Shown piece after piece: positions 10,465-21,464 of a stretch of 64,000 nt of DNA (the stretch's first letter is position 1; each line of letters begins with the position of its first letter). The stretch covers positions 62,001-126,000 of the forward strand of contig CADCXA010000007.1 in the NCBI GenBank assembly GCA_902806565.1, given 5' to 3'. The notes under the pieces are model-generated. The model was not told the DNA's origin. It did not search any database and saw nothing but the letters and a program-made list of their open reading frames with translations. Source of the stretch: Hypoxylon rubiginosum (lineage: Eukaryota; Ascomycota; Sordariomycetes; Xylariales; Hypoxylaceae). Both the position numbers and the translations under genes were made by a program.

Positions 10465-11514
10465 ATGTCCGGCACCGCGAAGCAGAGAATCCAAGCTCTG
10501 GGGAACCAGATTTCCCCGCCCAAGACCGCGACCACGAACACGACCGCTACGGCCGACACCTTCGAAGGAATCCCGACCATCAAGAAGGTCGCCGGCAAGT
10601 CCGCAGCACCGCGAGTGGAGGGCAAGGTAGTCATAATCACGGGTGCGAATTCCGTCTTGGGAATCGGCCGCGCGAGCGCGCACCAGTTCGCCGAGAACGG
10701 CGCGAAGGCGGTGTACATCTGCGACTACGACGACACAAACCTGGCGACGCACAAGCGCGAGATCGAGTCCATATACCCCGCGGTCGACGTACACGTGCGA
10801 AGGTTCGACGCGGCGGACGAGAAGGCGGTCAAGGCCGTGGTCGACCATGCCGTGGACACGTACGGGAGGTTGGACGTGTTCTTTGCGAATGCCGGCATCG
10901 TGGGGAAGTACGCCATGTTTGCGGATTTCGAAAAGGAAGAGTTTATGAAGGTCTTCGATACAAACGTAGCTAGGTATGTTTATTGCTTATTATAGGCCTC
11001 AATTGTGCAAACCGATTCATGAGGTAGGGATCTATTCTAACGTTCATCAAATCACAGCGTCTTCCTAGCCGCCAAGTACGCCGCCCCCGCGATGCAAAAG
11101 ACCTCCCCGACCAAGCCCGCGCCCTCGGGAAGCATCATCGGGACCGCGTCGGTCGCGGGCCTGCGCTCCAACGCCGGCACGACGCCGTACGCGGCGTCCA
11201 AGGCGGCCGTCGTGTCGCTCGCGCAGACGATCGCGTACCAGCTCGCCGGCACCGGGGTCCGCGTCAACGCGATCTGCCCGGGCATCATCGAGACGGGCAT
11301 GACGGCGCCGACGTTCGAGGCGGCGCGGGCGCGCGGCACCGAGAGGAAGATCGGGCAGCTGAACCCGCTGAAGCGCGGCGGGCGCGCCGACGAGGTCGCC
11401 CGCGTGGCCCTGTTCCTGGGCAGCGACGAGGCCAGCTACGTGAACGGCCAGGCCTGGGCTGTGGATGGGGGGCTGAGTGCGGGGCACCCGTATGTGCTGG
11501 GGAAGTTGGCCTAG
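10465..11514 (+). CDS. Short-chain dehydrogenase/reductase (SDR), classical type
   Basis: Two exons (10465-10973, 11058-11514) joined over an 84-bp intron (GTATGT...TCACAG) give 321 aa. Classical SDR signatures are present: NAD(P)-binding [12 protein letters not shown] (residues 59-70, slightly longer than the usual TGxxxGIG), the NAG motif at 142-144, N167, catalytic S201 (GTASVAG) and Y214-xxx-K218 (YAASK), then PGIIETG and a C-terminal DGGLSAG. An acidic residue region after the second strand (CDYDD, about 86-90) suggests NAD preference, which is inference. The N-terminal 50 residues are a low-complexity extension. Very GC-rich with strong codon bias. The substrate is unknown, and the neighbouring genes give no pathway clue. 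Confidence 0.93.
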
Positions 11515-11669
11515 AGATAGACACATGTATACACATATACATAGGTAACTATGCCTCGAAATGGTCAAACGGGGTATCTATAATAAATGAAGCAAAAAGC
11601 TAGCTATAACAAAAAGCATAATCGTAAGGATACGCTCTGGAACTGGCGCCTGGACGTTACGGCGCCATT

Positions 11670-14131
11670 TTATCGGCTCGTGCGTACCAGCTCCAGCTTG
11701 CCACCCCAGTGATCTTCCGTACCCCTCGCCCGGAGACGATACTCTTTAATCGCCGTCGCCACATCTCTAAATGGTACGGAACCAGACGACTGCGCCGCTT
11801 GGGCACCATTCTTAGGCACGACCATAGCATCCCACGCTGCGTGGAAGATGTACGAGAACGGCGGCACGCCAGCCGCGACGTGGTTCGGCGCCGTTGGGCC
11901 AACGTCCCTACGGAGGTTCGGATCTTGCACATTCCACATATACTCGTTGACGGCGGCGTGGGGGCCGATGACACCAGGCCCAATCCACACTGGCACCGAG
12001 TAGAAGTTGCCGGTCCACGATTGAGCCGCGTCGATGTGCTGGGTTATGTATTCGGAATCGACGTCCGAATAAGGAAATGATTTCAAACGTCCCGAGGTCC
12101 AGTGCGTGTATTCCTCGGTCAGGGCACCTACCTGTTTTGCTTGACGGAACTTATCGCCGGCTGTGCTCCTCGATGTGACTCCGAACGACCCGTCATCGTC
12201 ATCGAAGAAACTTGACGTATCGTGGGCAAAGTCATCATCGGCGGGATCGAGGAGTCTATCGAAGTCGACCTCATCGCTCGTAGATATGGCGTCCGTGGTT
12301 TCCGAGAAATCGGGCTCCAGCTCGAGTCGGATATGTCGAAGCCCCCTCAAGACCGAAGAACTGCGACCGCTGAATACGGCTCTGGCGTCTCTGATGGCCT
12401 TCTGCTGCGCGGATGCGAATTGGAGAAATTGGGTTAGTTGCTCTATGATCGGTCCCGTCGAACGCGCCGGGATATTCGTAAGTGTTAATGATGTGATGCG
12501 AGGGTTAGTATCTGGTACCAAAGCTAAGGGGTAGGAACGCCGGATGTTCTTGTACAATTTCCCTTCGGCTAGTCGCGCCGCAGTTGTCCTGGATAGCCCG
12601 TCTGCCGACACGGATGGCACCTGGGTAACAAGCGAGTGGTGGATCCTCAGAGAGCGGAGAGCAGATGAGATGGCAGGCCGGAATAGGGGCGCAGAACCTA
12701 GGAAGCCTTGCACCTTTAATTCTTTCAGATTACCACCCGATCGGATATGAGTTGGGTCATATAGACACGAGTCGCACTCGAAATGTTCAAGTCGTCCCCG
12801 AGAAGTCCTGATCAGTCTCTCGATACCAGTAGTTGTGAATTTATTTCCATTGAGACATAGATGTGTGAGTCCACTGCTTCCCAGACGAGGCTGGTCGTGT
12901 ACAGTGCTATAGTTTCCAGTTATTGCTTCGTCGAGTAATAACCCTTTCATCATATCCGCGTCGTCGCGTCGGACGGCTACGAGTCCGTCAGGACGAACAG
13001 CCTGCCACTCCTGAAGCTCTGTGTGGTCGGCTCTGTGAGAGTAAAATGGCGAGTCTACTAGGTACTTCTCAAGAAACTGCGAGTTGTGACTGTTTCTAGA
13101 CTCCTCGATGAACTCGAAAGGTCCATACTTTCGGGTGCCAATATTCTTAGGAAGAACCAGCTTCCCTTCCTTCTCGAAATACGCGTCGGTGTGAAACGTG
13201 AAATGGGATATGGAGTATTCTACAATATCATCGAGGATATCGTCTCCAAGCTTATTATAGCTGAGATCGAGACTCCATAATTGACGACCAAAAGTCTGGA
13301 GCAGCAGACTGGCGGTCGCGTTGTCCACCTCACGGCCTTGTGCCTTCAATACACGGAGCTCCGGCAAACATCTGGGGTTTAAAGATGTCTGCGTCGCGGA
13401 TCTGATCGACCCCGGGATAAATGATATGTCTAAGAAGACTAGGTCTCTGAATAAGGCGGGGTTAAAGAACTTAGTACTCAGCTCGTGGCGGCAGCGAGCT
13501 AAGTCGAGCAGTTGTAAGGATTGAGATGAGCTTGCAGCAGTGGCTAGTGACCCAGGATCCAGTTCCGGATGTCCATCCACAAGGAGACAAATAAGGCCCG
13601 GAAAGATCTGAGGTAGGTTCTTGAAACTTTCCGATATGGCTCGTTCGCTGGCTTCGGAGGAATAGAGCCCGGATGCACGCACAGCGAACTTTCGAAAGTC
13701 CAATGAGCGGACGTAGAACCGAGTTTTGAGTCGTGCAGGCTTTACGTGCTTATTTATGAAGCGGCGGTACCAGGCTAGGTCTGTAATAGAATGATCTTAG
13801 TTAATAGACGGGCTGTGTGTCATGTCAACTTGCACTATGTCAGGCTCACATTCACGAAACCCAGTGAGTGTACGTGGGTGGGCATGGGCAGGCAATGTAA
13901 ACAAGTATGAAGCTTTATTCGAATAATTCAAGACTTACCATCATTCGGATGTAGCCCAAGCCGTCTTACAATTAACAAGGGGTCTTGCCAAAGACGGGGC
14001 CCGAATTGGCGATAGAATCGTTTGTTAACAAGACAGCATCGGGGCCAATCTGCGATCGGGACGTAGGTAGCTACCAAATCCAACCAGTCTGGACTTGCGA
14101 CGGCCTCTTCGTAAGACGGAAGTATCTCCAT
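11670..14131 (-). CDS. F-box-like / leucine-rich-repeat protein
   Basis: Two exons: 14131-13939 and 13780-11670, with a 158-bp intron (GTAAGT...TTACAG), in frame as ...HPND|DLAWYRRF..., giving 767 aa. The start chosen is the ATG at 14131, immediately before ILPSYEEAV; the upstream in-frame ATG would add a hydrophobic stretch that looks like leader sequence. Residues about 5-55 look like an F-box (leucine-rich start, CCLVNKRFYRQFGPRLWQDP). LRR-type segments follow: LQLLDLARC, LVFLDISF, LRVLKAQG, LWSLDLSYNKLGDD, LTHLCLNGNKFTTTG, LKELKVQGF. The C-terminal ~200 residues are rich in W, P and H and of unknown fold. F-box/LRR proteins usually act as substrate receptors of SCF ubiquitin ligases; the target is unknown. 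It is convergent with the SDR gene, 155 bp apart. Confidence 0.85.
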
Positions 14132-16287
14132 AATAGGGAGGCTTATATTAAACACAATATAACATCGTAATAATAGGTTTACGTGGTTTGAGATTGGCGA
14201 GAGTGAGAAGTTTGAATGAGAGAGGAAAGACTGGTACAGTAGGTCATGCGTCATTCCTCAGGTCGCACCCACTGACCCCCCTAAGCTGCACCGCCACAGC
14301 CGCTACAACTTGGCAGCATCTTACCTAGGAGGTAGGTACCAGGTATCTACAAATAAGGGGCAATTTTCAACACCATTCCAATTCACGGACTGTTTCGTGA
14401 TTTACATTTGGAAAATCATCTTTAAGGTTGTCTTAATTAGGTAAGTATCCGTATTAGAAAAGTCATAACTCAGAAAAGTTATAACGAGGAAAGCTATTGG
14501 ATCCTGAACGTACCTTAATAAGATAAGAAGCGCTTCAACGACCCCCCTAAAAGCATCGATAAAGAACCGATCAGGCCACTTACCGTCCTAAGCAAGACGT
14601 TAAACAGCTCCAGTGTCATCTTTATATCTGCTGCCGCTCCGAGAGGCTATGTATGACAAGTCATATTCAACTTGGCCCTTACGCATATCGTCTCGCCTGA
14701 TGCTATCTCTCTATGATATGGCTTATGCCTCTTGAGGCTCCGAATACCACCTCGCACTCGCGCTCAATGTATGCCCTAACGATCTTATCTTCCAAGGTAA
14801 GGAAACATTCCACCATACGAGGAGATTATAACCGTCCCAACAACCTCAATTCGTGATACGAATTATACGGAGTCATACCGACCATACCCTAGATACCTAC
14901 CTAATGTCTTCTATCAGGTAGAAGAAAAGTTCGTGGCAAATTTTTACGCGAGAGAGTAAGGTATTTCGCAGCTTAAGAGAAAACTAACGCGAAAGAATTG
15001 GTGTCTGCAGTGTAAAATGGCATGCGCGTGGAACGAATAGATTATATTACAAACTCGCATGAAATTTCAGTGTTCAGAAACTAAGCTATATCAGACAGGA
15101 AAGACAAATCTGGAGGTTGTTCACGACTTTCGCGTTCTCAACAAGTAACCTACATGTTAGCTAGTGAGTATCTCGTCGAGCTGACGGGTCTCGTGTGGGT
15201 TGTGCTCACTCCTCTGAGGTAGTGCCACAGAGTACCAGAGCGTACAAGGACATGCCAAACAAGATACCCGCGTATTAAGGGTGCCAGCATTACCAAAATT
15301 TGATACCTACCCGGGTCCATGTGAATGAGGTAACTTTCCTTGGAAATCATAGCTATAGTAGTAAGGTGTTAGCTAGTAACTATATGGAGGGTACATCTGT
15401 TGCCATATAGAAATGCCGGAGGCAGGTATAGTAGGTGTACTTGCGGGCTGGACATCGGCCATGTTTCTGGGTTGCTCAGCGTTGGCATAGCGCCAGGCGG
15501 AGTTGATGCCGCGAACGTCTGTGCTATACCGATAGACGGGGTCTGTAGCAACTGTTCTCTTAAGGAGTGTTTACGAGGCACCTAAGTGTGTATATATGTA
15601 ATAGTCTAGCCTAATAGTAAATCTGGTAGTTGAAAAGAATGGATAAGTGTATCGTTCGAATCCCCAGGCACAGATAAAAATGAAATATAAGAAGAAGAAG
15701 GAGGAGGAGGAGGAATAGAAGAAGAAAAGGAAGACGAAGAAAAGGAAGGCAGAGGAGAAGAAGAGGAAGAAGAGGAAGAAGAGGAAGAAGAGGAAGAAGA
15801 GGAAGAAGAGGAGGAGGAAGGAAAAAGAAGAAGAAGGAGTATAGGAGGATGAAGAAGAAGAACAATACTGATATCAAGTTTCTTCCAAGTAAGAGTCCCC
15901 GCTCCATTCCAATAATATAACGGTGCCATCTATCGCGAAGACAAGCATGCGATAAGGAAAGCAATTATTGCACGAAGAGCTATAGATTTTGTGTGCGGAA
16001 GGTAAAAAGCTTGCGAGGACGGTCGGTGGAATCACCCGAATCTTTTCGTTCCGCGTCCAATTCGTCTTCTCCAAAAGGGCTGTTCTCCTGTAAAGCAAGG
16101 TTCGAGTCATTTTCCTGGCCGTCTTGGTTTCCATAGGTGTCGTCGTCGACCTCGAGTTCAATTACCGTCTTAGTGGCTTGGGTGACTTCCAGTTATTCGT
16201 GGGGGAAGCCATTCGCCATGAGAAACCGTTACGAAAACTGGCCAGCCCATTACCAACTTAGCTGCCTCCAGCTTTGATATGAACTGT
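14132..16287. other. Intergenic with purine-rich tract
   Basis: No protein-like frame. It contains a CCTAGG-type palindrome at about 14325-14340, a B-box-like GTTCGAATC at about 15651-15660 without a full tRNA around it, and the GA tract listed separately. Confidence 0.5.
15690..15870 (+). repeat. GAA/GAG purine-rich low-complexity tract
   Basis: About 180 bp almost purely of A and G on the + strand, built of GAA, GGA and GAAGAG units. Serine- or leucine-rich frames read on the other strand are artefacts of this composition. Confidence 0.9.
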
Positions 16288-16295
16288 GGCGAGTA

Positions 16296-16719
16296 CAGCG
16301 TTTGAATCAAATCAATTGCATGATTGGTTTAATTAACAATTGACTTGGTTCAGACTGCCCAATTAGAAAATTCTGGAAATTTATTCAAATCAATTAACTT
16401 TTTTTCCTGATTGATAGGGTAACCAGTTAAAATTAGGTAAGTAAAACCTTATTAATTATTTAATTGGGAAGTAATTAGTGGGTATATATTTATTATAAGA
16501 CTTAATTTTATGTTATAGGATAGCGAATGTCACGATAAAATTTGGTGGTTTGGATTTTTATTGTGGGTCCTTGGGTTTAGAAAGCCCTTTTATTGGTTAG
16601 ATATATTAGACTGGTTGGAATCACCTTAATCAATTGCTAATATTTAAATATTTGGTTTGACTCTATTTAATTCAAATAAAGGTAATTTGTTTGACTCGAT
16701 TGATTTGATTCAACCGCTG
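16296..16719. mobile_element. hAT-like MITE (424 bp, non-autonomous)
   Basis: The ends are inverted repeats matching at 20 of 21 positions: CAGCG, then T (left) or G (right), then TTGAATCAAATCAAT. The element is flanked by a perfect 8-bp direct repeat, GGCGAGTA, at 16288-16295 and 16720-16727, the target-duplication length of hAT transposons. The interior is very AT-rich, has no transposase frame and carries several internal copies of AATCAATT-like motifs, as hAT subterminal repeats often do. The clean duplication and near-identical ends suggest a fairly recent insertion. An autonomous partner should exist elsewhere in the genome. Confidence 0.85.
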
Positions 16720-16885
16720 GGCGAGTACTTGCCATGAAGTGTCGGTACGCCTCTAGGGCGAGCAGTTTGCAAGACGAGAGGGTCGCTGTAGTCGCGTTTA
16801 TCTTGCGATTATTAAGTGCCACGTAGCAGGCTTTCTCAGGACAAAGAGACCCATATGCCAAAACATTCCTTAATACCAACAAGTC

Positions 16886-17421
16886 CGTGATCCCTATCCA
16901 GGCCCCAAGGGTGACCAACAGGTTTGTGGCCCTACCTAGGTGGTAAAGGCTAAAGCCCTGACACTATCTGTTGGAGCCATAACTACCTACTGGTTGGGGA
17001 CGTTTCCAGACATCCTTATATTTCCGGATAACGCTGAAGAGGGATGTTCTTCTTTTGTTGAGGTTTCTGCGAATGAGCTCACGGTATAACGACACTGATT
17101 CGATATGGATGGAGGGTTTCGAGAGAAGTCTCTGACATACTCCTATTGACTGGAGCGGTTGGGTTTGGTGGACTATATCTATCCCCTTCCCCCTTCCCCC
17201 ACCCCCCATCCCCCATCCCCCCATCCCCGCCGTATGCCACTCAATTACGAGATGTTCTGTCCAACAAACCTACATGAAAGCAGACGAGAGAGCTGTTAGG
17301 GCTTTTCGCCACGGGAAATTTCGACAACATATCCTTAGGGACTGTCAGGACGATAGCCCTCATCGCTTGGGTAGGGCTACGGGCCTGTTGGTCACCCTTA
17401 GGGCTTAGATAGGAGTCACGG
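16886..17421. mobile_element. Degenerate element with 81-bp inverted arms
   Basis: The arms 16886-16966 and 17341-17421 (reversed) align without gaps over 81 bp with 62 matches. Of 19 differences, 16 are transitions, the pattern expected from repeat-induced point mutation or deamination of a duplicated sequence. Between the arms a frame reads LVGDVSRHPYISG then stop, matching a second broken copy at 29709-29740. No transposase is recognisable, so class is unknown. It lies 160 bp from the MITE. Confidence 0.55.
17183..17231 (-). repeat. C-rich + strand / G-run tract on - strand (quadruplex-prone)
   Basis: The minus strand has at least six successive runs of four to six G separated by one to three bases, well within the usual quadruplex pattern. 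It sits inside the degenerate element just listed. Confidence 0.8.
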
Positions 17422-17848
17422 GATCCCCATGACCTGAATAGGGGGCTAAGGAGCCTGTATAGGGGTTACAAAGGAAGGGATGAGATTGGGAGTTACCGCT
17501 TTGTCCTAACCTCCTGTATACCTACCTAGGTATACATGGGACTTGGTATCTCCCTAGGTTCATAGCTCTTCGTGCAACAACATAGTTGTTTCCTTATCGC
17601 ATGGTTGGCTTCGTGACAGGGATCGCTTGGGCTGGTTCTTAGGTGCCGGCCAATGCTCTGGTCTGACTCTAAGGTGTGCTATTTAGTGTACACGGTAGTG
17701 GCGTTTCCACAGTTTGAAACTATGGAGGTGATACACACATACAGGGAATGTATGACTCTAACTTCTTGAAATAGAGTGTCATCTGGACTTTTTTGGTTAA
17801 ATGATAAAATAGAAAATCAAGCTCGATCAGGTCACCCACCACCACCAC

Positions 17849-20226
17849 TTATTCAGTGCTTCCGTGTTCGCTCCCTTCCGTTACACTTTCAACTTGATAA
17901 ACCACCCGTTGAGAAATTGTTACTAGGATGCTAATAAGCAGTGTCGTGCAAGATATGACTTTATCGGTCAGCATTCGATCAGTCTCTCGTAAGTCGGAGT
18001 CTCACGTACCGTAGACTTTCTCGATGGAATCTATGTATGTTGCTGTAATCTTAACTTGCTGGGCTGGGGGTAAGTCGCGGATCGAACCTAAACTTTCTAA
18101 AGCCTTTGATATTACCTGTTGTGTTGTTAGGAATCTGGGGCAAATAAGTGGCAGCCATGTTTGGTTTCGTACCTCTTCGTAATTCGGCGTTCTACCCAAC
18201 TCGCGTTGAAGGCCTCGCTTGACGAAGTTCTCCGTTAAGGCTAAGGAAACGCCAACACCAACATCTCCGGCGAAAGCGACAACGACGTTGAACATGGCCA
18301 GGAAGGATGCCTGGTCTTTACGGTGTCAGCAGAGATAGCTAGGATCGGAGTAAGTTGTTGCATGCCTTTCTTCTGTACCATGGAAAACAGAGACACAATA
18401 AGGCAGCTTTCGAAAGCGCCAAGGCTTAGACCAATCAGAAGCAAGTATGGTGCGGTAATGGGTCTCTCGAGAGCTGTGATGGTGGTTTAGTAGTTCGGAA
18501 ATGCTTATATACCAGGGTTATTATCTTACGGATCAGTCCGGCAGATATTAACAAGTATAGAAAGAAATGTATCACTAAGTTGTACCGCAACATGGCCCAT
18601 GGATCTTGGTATCTCTTGATAAACAGGCCGGCGAGGGTAGTACCAAATGGTCTTGATATGAATATGCACGATAGAGCCCAGTCGCCAAATCCCGATGGGT
18701 TATTAAATGATCGAGCTTCGATATAGACAGCCATGTTATACGTGAGCTACCCAGTATCGGCAATCAGATACTTCATAAACGTTACTAGGACCTGGACAAC
18801 ATACCGCATTGAAGGCGTAGACAATAAAGAATGCTGCAGTAAAGACAGCTACCACCCCTGGCCGGTTTAGAAACGCTCCAGGTATGAGCGAAGTTACCGA
18901 AGGACGACGAGCAGACAATAGCAAACCCCCAAACGCTAAAGGGGTACAAGTAAATAATGTTACAACGGCAGGATGGTCCCACGGGATCACTGTGCCACCG
19001 AGGTTTAGAGCGAATAGGGGTAATGCGATAGTGATAAATAGAAGGATTGGCTGAATAAGGTCAAGCTGAGGTTTAGGAGAATCTCTCATCTGACTATGGG
19101 AAGGTTTCAGGGTGTAGGCTGTTCCAACAAGGCCGCATAGCATTACTATTGTCTCTATCCGAAATACCCTTTATGTGGTAAGTCAAAATAGGCAGGTAGC
19201 TCTTCTTGGCATGTATGAAGGTACGTACATTTGCCAACTGTATGCATCAGCGATGGCGGATCCCAATGGACCACCTGAAATGTCGCCGGCCATCTGAATG
19301 AAAATAAGGAGGCTTCGCCAAAGTGCAAAGTCTCGTAGGGGAACTTTGTCTAGGGGAATATCAGCCTAATAGGGAAGGTTAAAGGTACCAGTAGAAGAAA
19401 GGGGGGTGGTAAGTACCGTTCACCATGATAGCTACGACCAGTGGGAGCCCGGCGCAGCCAGTTCCGACAACAAGGCGAGATAATATCAGATGCACAAGCC
19501 TTGTGCTCAAAGAGCTGTGAATTATTGTTAACATAGACTTGAGAGCAATTTTATAACGAAATATTACGAACCATAACAAGAAACCGATCGTCGTGAGGCT
19601 TGCAGCAAGCAAGAATGCTCTTTTTCTGCCATAAACATCGCTAATATACGCATACTTGGACAATGAAAATGTTAGAAGACTATGAGGTTGAAGCATAGTC
19701 AGATGTCCGAGAACGGCTTACCACTGGCTGGGAGGCGGTCTCCATAATGGAGCCGACCAAGATAATCCAGACAGCATTACTTAGTTGGTGGAGGTCGGAC
19801 GCTAGAGGGAGGGAGACGGTAAGCAGGCGAAGTGTTCAGGCATGCCGCGGAGTGCACTGGTCCGCTTCCCACCCATCTCGAGTGGCTTACCGATTCTTTT
19901 GCTGTAGTTGGTCGAGAGAAATAGCAGATCGAAGTTGATGGTGAACATGCTGGGTGAGATTTAGCCAATAACCGTGGAAGTAAGCGTCCCGTTGACAGCC
20001 AGGTGAGCAAGGTGACGTACCATAGCAATGTGCTCGGCACTGCGAGATAAAGCAACCACCTTCTTCTATGCTGCACGGCTGACTTTAAGGCGTCTGAAGG
20101 GATCGCACCATGAGGATCCGTGGGGTCATGGTCCGCCAACAAGCCATCGGAAGAGGCCCAACCCTCTGGGTCATCGTGATCGCGGACGTCAGTTGGGCGC
20201 TCATGCTCGACGGGGGACGACGCCAT
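17849..20226 (-). CDS. MFS transporter, DHA2-like (14-TM drug:H+ antiporter family)
   Basis: I reconstruct 12 exons that join in phase to 561 aa: 20226-20021, 19949-19891, 19801-19722, 19654-19572, 19514-19424, 19365-19229, 19168-18805, 18746-18530, 18473-18379, 18310-18173, 18115-18010, 17958-17849. Family features: a hydrophilic acidic N-terminus (residues 1-45), the loop 2-3 motif ISDVYGRKRAF, a motif-C-like GDISGGPLGSAIAD, WxMVFRIE, and AFAGDVGVGVSLAL near the C-terminus, with hydrophobic segments throughout. All introns are 47-109 bp and most have CTRAY branches; GTTCGT and GTGAAC donors are the weakest. DHA2 proteins sit in the plasma or vacuolar membrane and export drugs, toxins or metabolites by proton antiport. 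No biosynthetic genes lie beside it, so the substrate is unknown. The coding sequence appears intact. Confidence 0.85.
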
Positions 20227-21464
20227 AGCTAGCCTCTGAAGCACACAACAGGTTTTTAAGGTGGTGAGATGGTGAGATGCTTCCAATAACGATAACAGAT
20301 CAATCTGCCGCCATCGTTCGACGGATTTTTGATGAGGAAAGGAATGCGAAGATAACGTAGAAGTGAGAAAAGAGATTGGAATCGGTATACCGAAAGAAGA
20401 AAATTCTGGTGCCCGATGGAATGGTGACACCACCACTACCTCGACGACCGCTACCAACCATTAACAGTCACAGCCAACCATCAGCGCAAGGCGGTGGGCG
20501 TTACTAACGTGCCCAGATAGAAAAAGGGGGTGTGGATGGATAGATGCGGGTCGCAACGGCTCGGACCTTATGCACCCCAGAATGTGCAGTAGGTAACGGT
20601 TAAGAAATGCGGAGGATTCAACCTATCATAACCTGCATTAGTTACCCTTTTTATAGCTGGCGTTTTAATGTTTCACCTTGGAATATCATATCACATTCGC
20701 TCGTACCGACTCATTTGAATTCACTGACATTTAGGTGAGTTTAACTTGCTTTGACTTTTGACCTTCGACAACTACCTACCTAACTTCCTACTCTTCAAGG
20801 TACTCAGTTAATTAATAAATTTCTAAGAGCCGAGTTCCGACCTACGATTAAGTTCATGTACGAGCTGTAATAAAACGCCACACGAAAAAGATATTGGCAT
20901 GCAGGAGATTAATAGCGAGGCTCCAGCGAATCGGTAAATTTAAGGTCTCTAGAAGATTCTGCCGTAATTCGAAGTGCCATACCTAGCAGTTGGATATTTT
21001 TCCGGTTTGCGCCAGAAGCGGAAGGATTCTGGCTATCATCCCACGGCTGACGACGTTGCTTACCTCCCAGCAGACTTAGGTTGTGTCACAACAGAAGTGA
21101 AACCTATATTTGTTGTATGGTTATTGGTAGTATGGTAAGGCAATCAGTATCCCTCGTCCCTAATGCAGAATTTGATCATCCCTGAATTCTTTGGTCGAAT
21201 CAGATATCCCGATATCGCCCGAATGACTTAACCATACATGTCTTCATCAGTTCATAATTCATCACGGGATATGCTTCTTCTACATTATTGGCCCTCGTAC
21301 TATTTTTCGTTATCTAGGATGGTGAGCAAAACTTGGAACTCTGTAGAGCCTCATTCGTCTCTTGTAAACTCCTGGTATAAGCGTCAAGCATAAATTGTCT
21401 TACACAGACCTGTGTATACTTGACTCAAACAGCCGATTAAACCAGATATCCCCAGGTTCTCACC
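20227..21464. other. Divergent intergenic region, no supported gene
   Basis: It separates the minus-strand MFS gene from the plus-strand dioxygenase gene, so both promoters are here. No further feature was recognised. Confidence 0.5.

Noticed and set aside
10393..10973. Long frames overlapping the SDR gene on both strands
   Set aside because: Shadow frames caused by high GC at third positions; the SDR frame carries all conserved motifs.
15640..15675. GTTCGAATCCCC considered as a tRNA T arm
   Set aside because: The 5' half of the stem does not pair and no acceptor, D or anticodon arm is present.
15606..15964. Serine-rich and leucine-rich frames on the minus strand
   Set aside because: They are translations of the GA purine tract and have no non-repetitive protein content.
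17849..20226. Initially suspected a broken MFS pseudogene because frames were fragmented
   Set aside because: All fragments join in phase through 11 plausible introns into one complete transporter, so no break is needed.
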